From Antedon mediterranea (taxonomy: Eukaryota; Echinodermata; Crinoidea; Comatulida; Antedonidae), in contig NC_092671.1 of NCBI RefSeq assembly GCF_964355755.1, forward strand, positions 36,969,304-37,033,303: a stretch of 64,000 nucleotides of DNA, in the 5' to 3' direction. Made by a program: the position numbers and the translations under genes. Shown here one piece after another: positions 36,701-51,700 of this stretch. A model generated the notes under the pieces. The model was given only the letters and a program-made list of their open reading frames with translations, searched no databases and had not been told where the DNA came from. Position 1 is the stretch's first letter. Every line of letters begins with the position of its first letter.

Positions 36701-39700
36701 TTTCTATTCCTATTATAAATGCATGCTTAAAACTTTCGATTTGCGATGATTTATGTTCCATAGGTCGTTTTACATTTGTTCTTTACTCTCCCGAAACAAA
36801 AGCTCTCTAATGTCATTGCTAGTGAGTTGTCGTGCATGTAAATGTCAAGTCATGCTTCTAATAGAAATGGTTCTATTTAGCTTCACCATGGCCGCACTAA
36901 TCCAATTTACCCATACTTCCTGATGCACATTGATAAAGTTACATGAATGAAAATGTTTATTTTTTGAAGGAAATTTGCAATTGCCATAGTGGTCGTTTGT
37001 AAACTACTATTATATATTTCATACAATATGGAACATATTTAAAGTTTAAATATAATTTTATAATTTAAAATTTTTTATAATATAGATTGATAGATTTTAA
37101 TGTCTTAAAGATAAAAAAATAATTTTTTTAAATGTTTTTGTTGAATATGCCATTTTAATGTCACATAATAGTTTGACCAAAAATTGGATCGAAAAAAAAA
37201 TTATTTACCTGAAAAAACTGTAATTTAGAGCAAAAAAATTGGTTCAATTTATACAATTTATTTTGTTTTTGTTTTTTTTCTAATTAATTCTGTTAAAACT
37301 ACAAAAATGGCATAATCAAAGTCTGATTTTAATAATCTTCCTTGTTCGTGTTTTTGGTTGACAATACATCTTTAAAAGAAAAGGACTTTTTAGTTACTGA
37401 ATTTATAAATTGAACATTTTAATTTCAAAAACATGTTTTTACCAAACTTTGTTCACTGCTAAGTTTCTAGGAATCATAAATGGGTTAATTGGTTTGACAG
37501 AAGGTATCAGCTTATCACATAATAAGTGACACAGCATATTGTATAATACCAGATTGACGAGCTGTAAAAATAGCATTTGACTAACTTTCCCCATTGTATG
37601 AACTATTGGTTGTTGAACTTTTAATTCATAAAAGGTGTTTTTCTAATTTAAATATAAAGTAATATTGCAATATCATTCTTTCATTTATTTATTACCCATA
37701 AATAACAACAAATCAAATAACACAATGTCTCTTTATTCATCTCATAAACAAAAACAAAACACAAAACAAACAAGGAGTGAAAAATATTTTTAAAGATAGG
37801 GGGACCTCCAGGAAACCCCAAATCCCTGTACTATATAGTACAGGGAAATTTTCGAAAAATCGCCATTTTTTCGACCCTTTTATTTTATGATATAAATAGT
37901 TACTATAGCATAATAAACATGCGCAGAGTCGAATATTAGGTTCTGCGCATGTCAAAAGGGGCTTGTGATAGGAGGCCCAGTACAATCTACTACTGTAGTT
38001 ACATTGATTAAGATACTGTAAAAAGAACAATAAATAGACCATAAAAGGATTAACAGATACCAGATGAGGTTCAAAACAGAAGCAGAAAGGTTACTGTACA
38101 TATAATTAGTTACAGGCTAACCATATTTCATAGCTGTACTTTTCGCTTTGTGATAAAAATGCATTGTAATTGTATTGTAGTAATAGCATACAGAAGTCTC
38201 AAAACAATTATGATTCATATAATAAATTGTACGTAGCGATTATCTTTTTTTTTTCAAAATTATTTCACTCAGATTTTTTTTTCTTTACCAATTTATATTA
38301 CTGTAATAATATGTGTCTGTTGCTAATTATGTACATCTTTTTTTTTTTTCAGGTTTTTAATGAGATGGAAAGTTATTCATCTCATGATGAATATTCATAT
38401 GAGAATGTTTGGTTTAGTGAGGGTAAAAGAAAAAAGAGATCTTTATGGAATTATATTGGAGGAAGAGACGCAGGACTTGCATTCACTGTGAGTGGGTCAC
38501 ACTTTATTTGGTTACCAGATTAGACCGATGTCACACTTATTAGTTAAAGGCCAACTCAGACAGCGTCGTACGACAAGGCGCGTCGGGAGCAAATAAAACA
38601 TGTTTAATGTTCTCCCGACGACCTTAAAACTAAGCCTGGCTACTGTATAATATCTCTGGATTATATCTCCAATTGCATCCAAGTTTCAATTTGTGTTAAT
38701 TGTCAATTTTCATCTTAATTTTTCTGTATTTGAAAATTTAAAGAATAAATGTTTAGTTGAATTGAATTGAATTTCATACATTGTGAATCATTGTTGTTGT
38801 ATAATTAATGTTGCTTGTTGTTTTAAAGTTTAATGTTTGTTTTCCTTTATGTTTTGACATTCAGGAAGCTGGTCTGAAGGTAATGACAGATGTTGTGTTG
38901 CTGAGGTTTCATCAAAATGGTGCTATAGATGGTAATAATTATAATAATATACAGGTGAAACTGTGAAGGGGAGGGGTGAACCTTAAAGGTGTATTATGTA
39001 AATAGGGATTTCACTTATAAAAAGACAAAAGAAATTGTAACCATTGTTTGACAGAATTTAAGTATTTCTTGCTTTAGAGTACATTTTTTCCAGGTAAATA
39101 ATTTATTTTTTTGTTCAATCCAGTTTTTGGTCAAAGTAAATTTGGTTATTTGAAATTAAAATGGCATTCAACAAAAACATTTAAAACATTTTTTTTTTTT
39201 ATTATTAGGAACAATATATCTTAAAAGATCATTAATATTATAATATACAGTCAAAAGGCCCAAAACGTCACCTCTTTGTAAAAATCATTTTGGAACCCCA
39301 GGAACCTAAAACAAAATTATGGTTTTTAACAGTGTTACAAAACAAAAACAATAACAACAGAGTATTTTTGTAATAGTATATATTTTTGTCCTTTTTTTTG
39401 TGTAAATTAGAAAGAGTTGAAGTGGTCACAACACTAAACAAAAAGAAAGAGGAGTCTCGACTTCCAAAGCGGGAAACACAAAAAAGATCATACTTCCCAG
39501 ACACTTGGATTTGGCATTGTTTTAACATGAGGTAAACTTACAATTAATACTAATAATAATTTTTGTGGAAGCTATTTTTTTATTTTAAATACCATCATGG
39601 ATAAATTGATGGATAAAAAGGGGTAAAATTTAAAAAAAATGTTTTTAGAATGTTTTTAAAGTCTTAAGCTCTGCCTACACTATCAAACTTTATGTGACAA

Positions 39701-42700
39701 AAAACTTTGTGATGTGCCCACTACCATATTTGGGCATATCCCTACCATATTTGGGCATATTCCTACCATACTTGGGCAGATTATCACACTTTTTTTGTCA
39801 AACTAGTTTGATAGTGTAGACAGAGCTTAATCGAAGTACTATCCATTGTATGCTTCATGGAGAAAGAAAGTTGGGAGAATTTTGTATTTTTTTCTCTTGA
39901 TAACATGTTTGCATGCTTGGAACTTTCATCCTTTTTAAAACTTTAGTTCAACAAGGAAACAAGAAACATTTAGTGTCCACATTCCAGACACAATCACAAC
40001 ATGGGTGACAGATGTAGTGTCAATGTCGAAGCATACAGGTCTGGGCATAGCAAGACAGTCAACTATTAAGACGTATAAACCGTTCTTTGTTGAATTTGCT
40101 CTGCCTTACTCGGTGATAAGAGGAGAAAAGGTGAAAATACCTATCACAGTGTATAACTACTTGGATACGTGTGTACAGGTAGGTAGCATTGTATTATGCT
40201 TAATATTAAATTGTTTAATTTTCTTGTATAAAGATTTATTTTAACTGTTTGTATTGTATGGAGTGAGTGCAGAATCTGTTTGGGCTATAGCCTATTCACA
40301 CTCCTGGTCATTTTTCATTGGTGACCGAATAAATATTAATATTATCTACTATATGGGCGGTTGGGTTGGAATTTTGGAAGGGACATCAAAGCTGTAAAAG
40401 AAATTTCATAATACTGTAATCAGGGAGGAATAAATAATTATTTTTATACCTCTCTGTTGTAATGTCATCAGGAGAGACAATTGTTCCATATTTATATTTA
40501 AGTATATTTTTTGAACTATAGTTATAAAAATAAAGAAATTCTGTTTTCTTTTACATTCTTGGCATTTACAGACATTTTTAAATCTCCAATTTGATATATA
40601 ATCTTGTTTTATTTAGGATTTCCAGTTAAGTTGAGAAATTTTTTTTTTTACTAATTTGATTCATAATTTAATGACCGGCTGTTAAATAAGTTCTTTTAGG
40701 GAGAATTTTAGGAAAATTGTGGTTTTAAACTAAGTTGTTTGGAGTTAAAATATTAAAGGTCGTTAGGGGAATAAAGTTTAGTTGGCAAAAATCCAATATA
40801 AAAATATTGTATACATTTATTGTATAATATTATGTTTATAAATCTAGGTGTCAAATTTGAAGATATTGAAAATATGAGAGAGATTGTTGTGTATATGACG
40901 GTTTTGTCTGTACTGTATTATAAAGCTCTGTCTACACTATCAAACTAGTTTGACAAAAAAACGTGTTATGTACCCAAATATGGTACTGTAGTTATGTTTC
41001 TAAATATTGTAGTGATATGACATCATCATGTCTATATTTGGGCACATCACATTTTTTTTCACATAAAGTTTAATAAATTTCTCTTCCAACAAAAAAAAAA
41101 CCTTTTTAGGCATCAGTGACTTTGCACCTGTCAGATGGTATTCATTTCGTGGACCATCCTGGAAAACGTCATGAAATTTTAAAATATTGTATGGAACCAA
41201 ATGAACTGAAAACGGTTGAACATTTGTTGACCTTTGACCAGCTAGGGACAGGAAAAATACAGGGTATGCATGTTATTGTGTTTTTTTTTTTACAAATGTC
41301 AACAATTGTACAGAAATAAATAGCAATGTTGATACTCCTCCCCCCCCCCCCCCCCCTTCCCACTACATAGATTTGATAACAATTTAACATTTGATGACAT
41401 TTCTTGCAGCTAAAGTTGTGGCAACAAGGTCAATGTTATGCTGTGGTGATACTTCTGCAACTGAAACACCTCTAGCCATTGACAGACTGTCAAAGCAGAT
41501 AGAAGTAGAGGTAGAACCTTCTTAACATTGCATTTTTTGATGTTCCTTATACCAAGGCAATCTAAAAACCGGATGCTGAGCTCCGGAGATCAAAGGGTTT
41601 ATCTGTGGCTGCGACACGATTAGTCAACAGAAACCACGTTCCACAGAGAATATGAATAGTACTAACAGTACTGTTGGTATTTGTTGCAGCCAGACATAAG
41701 ATAAAAGGACTGTTACAAGTTCCTATCTTGACAAGGCGAGCTCAGTGTCCTGTTGTTAGATTAGATTATATAGATTTAGATACTCTTTAAAAAAAGTTCT
41801 AGCAAAATGTGTGACGTATTTATTTTACTTTATGTAATATTTATTTCATGTTTTTATATTGACAGGCAGAAGGAATACTTCGCTATTATACACACAGTGT
41901 ATTCTTCTGTCCTAACGGTAAAGTCACTTATTGATATCTTTTGAATCATTTCTTCATTATTTATACTATAGAGAAATACATTTTTTTTGTATACAGCAAT
42001 TTAGATATTATTTTCTCATATAGCTTTTGAATAAAGACATGTCATAACCATTATTAGTTAGTTAATTGTTCAAATTTATTTTTTTAAATGTTTTTCAATT
42101 CACAACCAACATAGATAAAAAAAACCTCCATTAACAGGCTGAGAAAAATTTCTTTACAATTTTAGATCTAAAAATGATAAACTATTACTAAAGCTGTTTA
42201 TTATTTAAAAATTTTAGTATCATAAATATTCCAAGCATTAAGATTTTGAGCAAATCTCTGAAATAAACCTCTTTGTAACGTCTACTCGCCCAAAAGGGCT
42301 ATAAGGTATTTAAACAAAAAAAATTTTTAAATCTTAAATGATTAAATGTATTATTTTAAAATGTATTATTTATTTCAGAGCGCATCACAATTTCAACTCC
42401 TAACACATATGATTACAAGTATGTGAAAAAGCCCTCCAATCTGCAAGTGTTTTCATTTGCATGCAAAGCAGAGAACGACGCACACATCGCATTAGCTGTC
42501 GACCCAACTGGCATGGATCTTTATGAGATTGTTCTTGGAGGATGGCAGAATACAAAGTCGTGGATCACAGCCTCTAAACAAGGTAATCATTGTTGGATTA
42601 TTGTCACTCAAGTTCAACACCTCTTTACAATCAAGTATTCTTAGTGTATGATTTGATTTCAATTTATTTGGAAAATCATCATAAAAAATACATATAAATT

Positions 42701-45700
42701 ACTGACATTACAAAAAAAACATTTATAAAAGATTTTCCAGGATAGCCCAAAAAGCTTATTCAGATTCAGATTTATTTGGTCCTTGCGGAAATTCTTGACA
42801 GGCACAAGCGCACACATAGAAATACAATGACTTACAAAATATATAAGTAAAAGTAAAGATAAACAAGTGAAGAGTTGTAAGAAAGACACACTATACAAAA
42901 TAAACTACAAGGTGGTTCAACAGTATTTGTCATTGAAAGCATGGATGGAAAAAGGGATGTGAATGAATTTAGATATCTGTTATTTCAACATAGTAGCTTA
43001 TTAGCTTATTTCCAATGAGATCCTGTATGTGTGAAAGTGAAAGTGCGACAAGATAAATAAATTGATGTTACTATCATATTAAGGAAATAAAGAATTTTGC
43101 TAAAAAAAAAAATTTCAAATCAACCTTAATTTTCCATCATAAAACCTTACAAATTAAGATGAAGGACATATAAAAAAATGCGAAGCCTAAAAATGTTTTA
43201 CCGTTACCTAGACAATCACAACACAATCATACAACAAACGTTTTTTTGTATTTATTAGGAGAACATCTAGTAACAGTTTCAACTCCTGGAATTGTATCCT
43301 GGGATGAATTTAGAGCGTTCTGGATCACCTTTGAGAATGGTCTCATTGTGGTAAGATACTTGTTATTGTTAAAGATATTTTGTCCCCCAAATACATGAAA
43401 AATGAAGATTAATAAATTCAGACTTTATATAGGACATTTTTAATGAAATTATTCACTTCTTTCAAAAAAAAAACCAAAAAAAAAATTATTATTTCACTTA
43501 TAAAAAGTCAAAAGAAACAGTTAATTTTAACCAAAAACCAAAAAGTATTTTTTGCTTTAAATTACATTTTTTTCAGGTAACTAATTTTTTTTTTCAATCA
43601 AGTTTTTGGTCAAAGTGAATAACTATTATGTGACATTAAAGTGGCATATTCAACAAAAAATGTGAAAACAAAAATGTTTAGGGGGATAATATATCTAACT
43701 ATAGTAACATTTGAGCCTTTATTGATTTGGTAGAATATGAACTATTTAATGATGACAATATAGAGTAATGTCCACATTTTTTATTAAATACTTTAATTGT
43801 TTAATTTTTAGGTTGGCCATGGTGAAATCCCAAGTAATACCTCTACTATCATGAGTTGGCAGTTGGAATCTGAAATCAATGTAGATTATTTAGGATTTTC
43901 AACAGGATGGGGATCAATGGGGGAGTTTAGAATTTGGAGAAAAGAGGGTAAGTAGACATTGTAATGTTTATTTGTAGTATAACTCTGTCTTCACTATCAA
44001 ACTTTGTGACAAACAAAATGTGATGTGCATATATACAGACATGATGATGTCATATCACTATTTGGGCATATCACTACCATATTTGGGCACATCACAGTTT
44101 TTTTGTCAAACTAGTTTGTGTAGACAGAGCTTAATATGCATAGAGAATGTTAGTTGAGATCCTTTTTTTATTTCATTTTATTCGTTCGTCTCAAAACAAT
44201 AAACAAAACAATAAAATACACCAACGTAATAAATAACACATTTTTTTAATGAATGAACTTGTACTTTAGATTCTCAGAATCGTTTCTTGGAAGTGTTCAA
44301 CTTGGGTTTACCGTTAAACTACATTCCTGGATCAGAGTATGCAGTGGCGTCCATGGTGGGAGACGTCATGGGTCCCACACTGACAAACTTACACAACCTA
44401 ATCAGATTACCGTTTGGATGTGGCGAACAGAACATGATTCATTTTGCACCGAATGTGTATGTGATGGGTTACTTGGAACGTACGCATCAGCTCCATGAAG
44501 GAACACAGAAAGAATTGGTCACGTTTCTTGTACAAGGTGAGTGATAACAATCATTTTATTTTCTTTAAGCTCTGTCTACAATATCAAACTAGTTTGCCAA
44601 AAAGAGTGATGTGATGTGCCCAAATAGGGTAGTGATATTCTTAAATATTGTAGTGATATGATATCATCATGTCCATATTTGTCCATTTTTTTGTTTGGTA
44701 ATGTAGACAAGGCTTTAAAACTAATTTTTGTTATTAATGTGTTTTGTATGATCTAATCAATTTATAAGTACTTAATGTTTGTATTTTTAGACATTTTATC
44801 ATCATCTGAGGTGTCAATTGAATTTAGATGCAAAAAATAATTTATGATCATTCAAATGTACTGTAATTTTGTTTTAAACTATTGATTGTTCATTGGTGTC
44901 AATTTAATTTGTTAGGCTATCAAAGACAGCTGACCTACAAGCACAATGATGGGTCATTCAGTGCCTTTGGTCAACGAGATTCCTCTGGAAGTATGTGGCT
45001 TACGGCATTCGTCCTCAAGTCCTTTGCTCAATCACGACCGTTCATCTTTATTGACTCAAAGTTGTTGGATGGCAGCAAACGCTGGATCATAGGCCAGCAG
45101 CTTCCTGATGGGTCATTTCCTCCTGTTGGAAGAGTTCTTAACAAAGACATTCAAGTAAGTAACCTACGTGGAGTAAGTGAACTTAGTTGAGTAAGTGACC
45201 TAAGTTGAGTAAGTGACTTAATTCAGTTGAGTAAAGTGAGTAAAGTGACCAAAGTTGAGTAAGTGACCTAAGTTGAGTAAGTGACAAGTGGGGTAAGTGA
45301 CCTTAGTGGAGTAAGTGACCTAATTTGAGTAAGTGACCTAAGTTGAGTAAGTGACCTCAGTTGAGTAAGTGACAAGTGGGGTAAGTGACCTTAGTGGAGT
45401 AAGTGACCTAATTTGAGTAAGTGACCTAAGTTGAGTAAGTGACCTCAGTTGAGTAAGTGGCCTGGTTGATCATACTGTTAAATTAATTTAAGTAAGAATA
45501 ATTTTTACAAAATAGCATAGCTACAGATATTAAAAGTCTCTTAGAAATGACTTTAAATCAATTTTGATTGCTCTTGTAACTTGCACAGATTCATTGCGAA
45601 CATTTTAGTAGAGATACTGTACCTCTGCACTGCACTGATAGAAGTAGAACCAACAACCACTGATGATACAGATTTAAATAAATGTTGAATATTAATTAAT

Positions 45701-48700
45701 TAATATGAATATTCATTACAGGGTGGAGTTAAAGGAAAAGTGTCTCTGACAGCATATGTAGTGATTGCATTACTGGAAGCTGGAGTTGAGTCTGTGAAAG
45801 AACTTGCATCGATTGATAATGGAAAGAAATTCCTTGAAGATAACATACAGAATATAGATGACCCATACACTGCTGCCCTTACAGCTTATGCATTGGTTAA
45901 ACTTGACAGTCAGGAGTCAAACAGAGCTGTGAGAATATTAAGAAATATGGCCATTACACAAAGTAAGGATTTTTTTTTTTAAAGTCAATATAGTATTGCT
46001 AAATCAATTTTTCAGTCCTCACTAAACTTTAAATATCCCTACAAACTAGAGCAATATTTAAATCATTTCATTTGGAAAAGGAAATGTTCATGTGTTAGCG
46101 TTATTTATACAATGTATAAATAACTTTATAAATAATTTAACTTTCTATGGATCAGAGATTCCGAAATAAAATGAATGAATGAAAACACTTTTTTTTAGAT
46201 GGATACACATCTTGGCGTCTAAACGGCAATCCAGTTGAGACTGTGGCGAGGTTTGGTGGATTTGAAGACCTGAAGCAGACTATCAACTCAGCAGAAGTGG
46301 AAATGACAGCGTATGGTTTACTGACGTACACGGCATTAGGCGATATTGCATCATCATTACCAATTGTAAAATGGCTTTCACAGCAGAGGAACACACTTGG
46401 GGGCTTTACATCAACACAGGTATAAAAATCTATATATATTAGGAGTATCAGTGGTTAGATCTCAATGGAGATACAAATAAAATGATCAAAAAGCTAAATC
46501 AAAATGGTATAGTAAAAACAGCCAGAAAGCTTTTGTAAAACACTAGCAAGTGATTGGCCGAGCAGTTAAGACAGTGGAACCGTAATTACGTGGCCATAAC
46601 ATTGGCAAGGTTAGTCGAGGCTCACTCGCTCCATTGTTCTGGTGGTAGAACAAGTCTTCTCGGATAAGGACTATAAACCGTAGGTCCAGTGTACACATCT
46701 AGCTCATTTTAAAGAGATCAGTACACTTTTGAGACGAGTAGGGAGTTACCCCGGTGTATTAGTACATAACAGTCACTGATCATAAACGGGTCCTCTGGGA
46801 GACCAATCTTTGACTGAAGAGGTTGCCAAGTATAAATACATATTATTTCAATTATATTTCATCATCAGGGCTAATTCTAAAATGTTTCTACTTATCTTCA
46901 TATAGGATACTTGTATAGCTCTGCAGGCTTTGTCCGAATATGCTTCCTTGGCATATGTTGGCGGTGTTAACTTGACCATTGCCCTGGCCACTGGTAGCTT
47001 AGATCAGAGCTTTGAACAGACCTTTGAACTTAACAATGATAACAGCAAAGTATTACAGCGAGTTTCGGTAAGTGAATTATAATATATCATTATTGTTTTG
47101 TTTGTTATACATACCATACATACATACCATAGCCAACTGTTTCAATGTTAAGCTCTATCTACACTATCAAACTGTATGTGACAAAAAAATGTGCCCATAT
47201 ATGGACATGATGATGTTATATCACTACTATATTTGGGCATATCACTACCATTTTTGTCACATAAAGTGTGATAGTGTAGACAGAGCTTTATATAGTTTAT
47301 TTACTTTATATACATTGAATTGAATTGAATGGACCAGAGTTTGTTCTCTCAGTATACTTTTTATTATGAAATGTTTGTATGGTCGAATTGATCTTAATAT
47401 TCATGATTTTGTTGATTTTAATACAAGTTATTCCGAATCAGTTATTTTTAAACACAAATATGCCAGAACCAATTCTTTTAAATATTCATTGTACACTAAT
47501 TTTCCCCGTGTATGGCAAGAGATTCCTAATTATATTAGAGAACATTCTTTATTTAGTTTTAACACATTTGTGACAGCTCTCCGGTCTTATGTCAGGCAAC
47601 TTTAAACTTTTTATTTTTTTTTATCTTTAAACAATCATTTTTATTTGTACATAATATTTATATTTATAAATTTTTTAGATTCAATTTTAACGATTGTTCA
47701 ATTTGATGCCTCGCAATTTTTAAATTTTTATATCTTTGTATTTTTATTGTTTACTTATATGTCCAAGTGCAGTATATGGAGAGCCATCTCGATAGTGCTT
47801 TGCACTCATGGCAATTCTCAGGGTGCTGCACCGCTGTCTTGTCATGTATTTTTGTGCCTGAAAATTGAATAAAATAAAATAAATAAATAAAATAAATGTG
47901 AATTTAGCAACTTTAACCCATGTATAAAATGCTACACATTTAAAATGATATACAAAAAAATACAATACAGAACTAGACTGCTTACTTGGACTTGAATATC
48001 AATTATCACTTCTTGCTAATCGAACGAAAATTTCCCCTGACACTTGTTTTATTTTTCCAGATTCCCCAGATTCCAATTGTGATGTTTGTGAAAGCTGAAG
48101 GAGAAGGCTGTGGCTTGCTACAGGTAAGAACAAAAATGTGATAAAAAGCCGCTTGTAATCTTTGTTTTTTGCATTACATTGACAGATCCAGGATTTTGAA
48201 ATAGGCTGGCATAAGGAAACCTAAATGTTGTGCTGCAACAGCCTATGCCATAATTTGTAATTCATCCTATTTTCCTACCACTGTATTCCGACACTTTTTC
48301 TTCCATTTTCCAATATGTAATTATCTTTGAAGTCTATTATATTAAAATTATATTACATTTACACATAGATCGATGTCAAATATAACATACCTGATCCATC
48401 CACCAAACAAGCTTTCAAACTCAGTGTTAAAATGAGAGATGCAAAGAAGACTGCAAATTCCATTCGTAGGAGGCGCTCTACTGATGGCCAGGAGGAGTTG
48501 CAACAAAACTCTTCTGAAGAACAAGACATGGTATTGATCCAGGCTTGTGCACGCTGGCTGCACCCAGGCTCATCCAACATGGCTGTGTTAGAAGTGTCAC
48601 TCCATACCGGTCTTACTGCAGATTTAGACAGTCTTGATCAGGTAATATTGCTTTTAGATTTCCAAAGACTTTGTCTAAAAATCTTGAAGAGGGCATTCCA

Positions 48701-51700
48701 TGTTAGTAAGCGTATTTTTATTTATGCATAATGAAGACGATAAATGAATATGTATGTTTTGTTTAGTTGATTTATGATCGTTCAACTGGTGTAAAACGTT
48801 TTGAGGTTGACGGCCGAAAGGTGTTGTTCTATTTCAATGAGATTCCTAGTCAATGCCAGACGTGTATTAACTTCACCGCGTACAGAGATTATGTTGTTGG
48901 AAATCTCAAATCTGTGCCAGCAAGAATTTATGACTACTATGAGCCAAGTAAGTCAAATTACATTATCATATTGTTTTTTCCAATTCAATTCAATTCAATA
49001 AAAAAGAATGTATCTGTTATTGCATTTGTATTTTGCAATGTAGACTGGGTTACCTCGTATTATGTTGTCTTGCTTTTGTACTCTTTTCATAGAAAACCAG
49101 GCTCACCAACCCTTTTCAAGCACCTACCAAGCACACCATTCTAGATCTCTCTGCATTTATCAATTATGCCACACATGTATATACATATCCCACTCACAGT
49201 GATGACTGTATTATTTTCTCAGGTTTTGAAGCTACCCAATTTTACAACGTAAGCAGAAGTAGTTTTATTGCAAGAGACCCATGTGATGGGGATGAATGTA
49301 ATAAGCTACCAGACGATACACCAGACATGGCACAAGAACAAGGTAAATGTGTGTTACAATGTAGCTTGGTCTGATATCAGAATTGTTCCTGGCAGTGCTC
49401 TACTACTTAAACCTCCACATAAATCAAATTAGGTTTAGTATTGTTCTTCCTGTATTGTTGATGGTATTCATATCTAACCATTATGAAACTAAGAGTATCA
49501 AAGATCGTTTCTCTGCCTCTGAAAGGAGACTTCTTTATGAAAAGTCCAGATATGATAAATTTGTTTAGATATGCCAATTTCATATGTGCTACGTTTGAAC
49601 TTCAGTATGTCAATCGCTGTTGCCCAGTTCTGTTTACACTATCAAAATTTATTTGACAACAAAATGTGATGTGCCCATATATGGACATGATGATGGCCAT
49701 CACTACCATATTTGGGTATATCACTACCATATTTAGGCACATCAAACTTCTTTTGTCAAACTATAAGTTTGATAGTGTAGACTAACTAAACTTTTTACTA
49801 GTTCTAGACAATGATTGCAATACATTATCCAATGATTGTGATGATAATGATGTGGATGTGTGCGGTTGTGACCGTACATGCATTAGCACTGGAACTCAGA
49901 TCTGTGGTAGTGACAACAACTGGTATAATAGTGTCTGCCAAATGGAGGTTGCAGCTTGCAAGTCATCGTATTCTGTCTATGCAGTTCCTCCTACTTCCTG
50001 CCCAGGTACTCTTAACTTTATTTTCCAAGTTGTCTGTAATTTTTTATAGTGGGTTCAGAGTTCAAATCAAGTTTAGTTCTTAATTTGTATTTAACCCTAT
50101 TGAATTTCCATTGAAATAAGCATGAAAATAGTTAACATTTTAACGTATGAGCCATAGTGGCTTTAGAGCTAGTTATTATTGACATTTTTTAGAGCAACTT
50201 GTAATTCCGACTCCAGAACAACCGATAATCTCAACCAGTCGACCAGTGGATGTCAATTTTGCAGGTTAGAAATAGTTTGGCTCACTTTCTCTCTTACAAA
50301 TAGTATCTTATCCAGTTTTAAATTAGATTAATATCAGCAGTCTTGTGCACTGTATTTCTAGTTTATACAATACCAAATGAAAATATTAGCAGTTAATAAT
50401 GAAAACTTAAAATATTCCATTTCCATTTTCCAAACTTGGTTAAAGCATCATGTTTTTTATTCTCAATGTGAAGAATACGGTAGCTCTGGAGACATAGGAG
50501 CAGTGTACCAACCTGAGATGGTAGACTATAGCAGCAGGTTAGGTTCTATGTATGAACTGATTTCCTCCAAATTACAACCTAATGCTGATATCGTTGAAGA
50601 TGCAGGTGAGAAAGCTTTGGTATGGTTACTTGGTACCTTACTTAATTTAAGATCCATGGATTGCATTAGTTACCCTACTCTCCCCATTTTAATAACTGGC
50701 CCGTTGCCATTGCTGAATTTTGAATAACCATCTGTTCTGGAAATCTTTTTAAATCTGCCAGAGATAGGCTGAGCATAGTGAAACTTATGGTGCTGAGTTG
50801 TACATTCTATAAAAAGCTTCTTTGAATTTTCTTTTTTTGGTATCAAGAATGTAAGTGTAATTTTATTTATTGATAATAGAATGATATTAATTTATAGTAA
50901 ACGTTGATGGAGATATTGATTATGAAGAAGACCTGATTGACTTGACAGAAGAAACATTATCTGGAGAGAAAGTTGGAAATGATTATTTTGACTTGGCAGA
51001 AGAAAAATTACCAATAGAGGAAGTTGAAAAAGAGTTGATTGACTTAACAGAAGGAATATTACCCAGAGAAGAAGTTGAAAAAGATTATTTTGACTTAGCA
51101 GATGAAAAATTACCTGAAGAACTAGAAAAAGAGGAAATTGACTTAACAGAAGGAACTTTACCAGGAGAGGAAGTTGAAAAAGAGGAGATTGGCTTAACAG
51201 AAGAAACATTACCTGAAGAAGAACTAGAAAAAGAGGAAATTGGCTTAACAGAAGGACCTTTACAAGGAGAGGAAGTTGAAAAAGAAGTTGAAAATGATTA
51301 TTTTGACTTAACAGAAGGAACATTACCTGAAAAAGAACTAGAAAAACAGGAAATTGACTTAACAGAAGGAACTTTACCAGCAGAGGAAGTTGAAAAAGAG
51401 GAGATTAGCTTAACAGAAGAAACATTACTTGAAGAAGAACTAGAAAAAGAGGAAATTGACTTAACAGAAGGAACATTACCAGGAGAGGAAGTTGAAGACG
51501 ATTATTTTGACTTAGCAGATGAAAAATTACCCAAAGAAAAACTAGAAAAAGAGGAAATTGACTTAACAGAAGGAACATTACCAGGAGAGGAAGTTGAAAA
51601 AGAGGAGGTTGGTTTAACAGAAGGAGCATTACTTGAAAAAGAACTAGAAAAAAAGGAAATTGACTTAACAGAAGGAACATTAACAGAAGAGGAAGTTAAA

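Larger units (their letters stand above)
42379..43947 (+). other. CPAMD8: CPAMD8 exons 23-25: inserted farnesoic-acid-O-methyltransferase-like domain
   Basis: Three exons (42379-42582, 43259-43350, 43812-43947) encode residues 911-1054 just before the thioester exon. Hallmarks are [49 protein letters not shown] and [16 protein letters not shown], the pattern of the Methyltransf_FA/FAMeT family. Despite the name this is a small beta-sandwich module found in many extracellular animal proteins. The exon boundaries coincide with the domain edges, as expected for an exon-shuffled insert. Confidence 0.85.

Noticed and set aside
46550-46640. tRNA-Leu/Ser gene candidate
   Set aside because: Same reason: three copies with a long shared non-tRNA body.
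47366-47605. Small independent gene
   Set aside because: Sequence pattern is the C-terminal tail of a LINE reverse transcriptase; 5'-truncated within an intron.
50892-51680. Leucine-rich antisense frames (FLLLSQ repeats)
   Set aside because: Mirror image of the Glu-rich CPAMD8 exon 38; the sense frame is fixed by splice phases.
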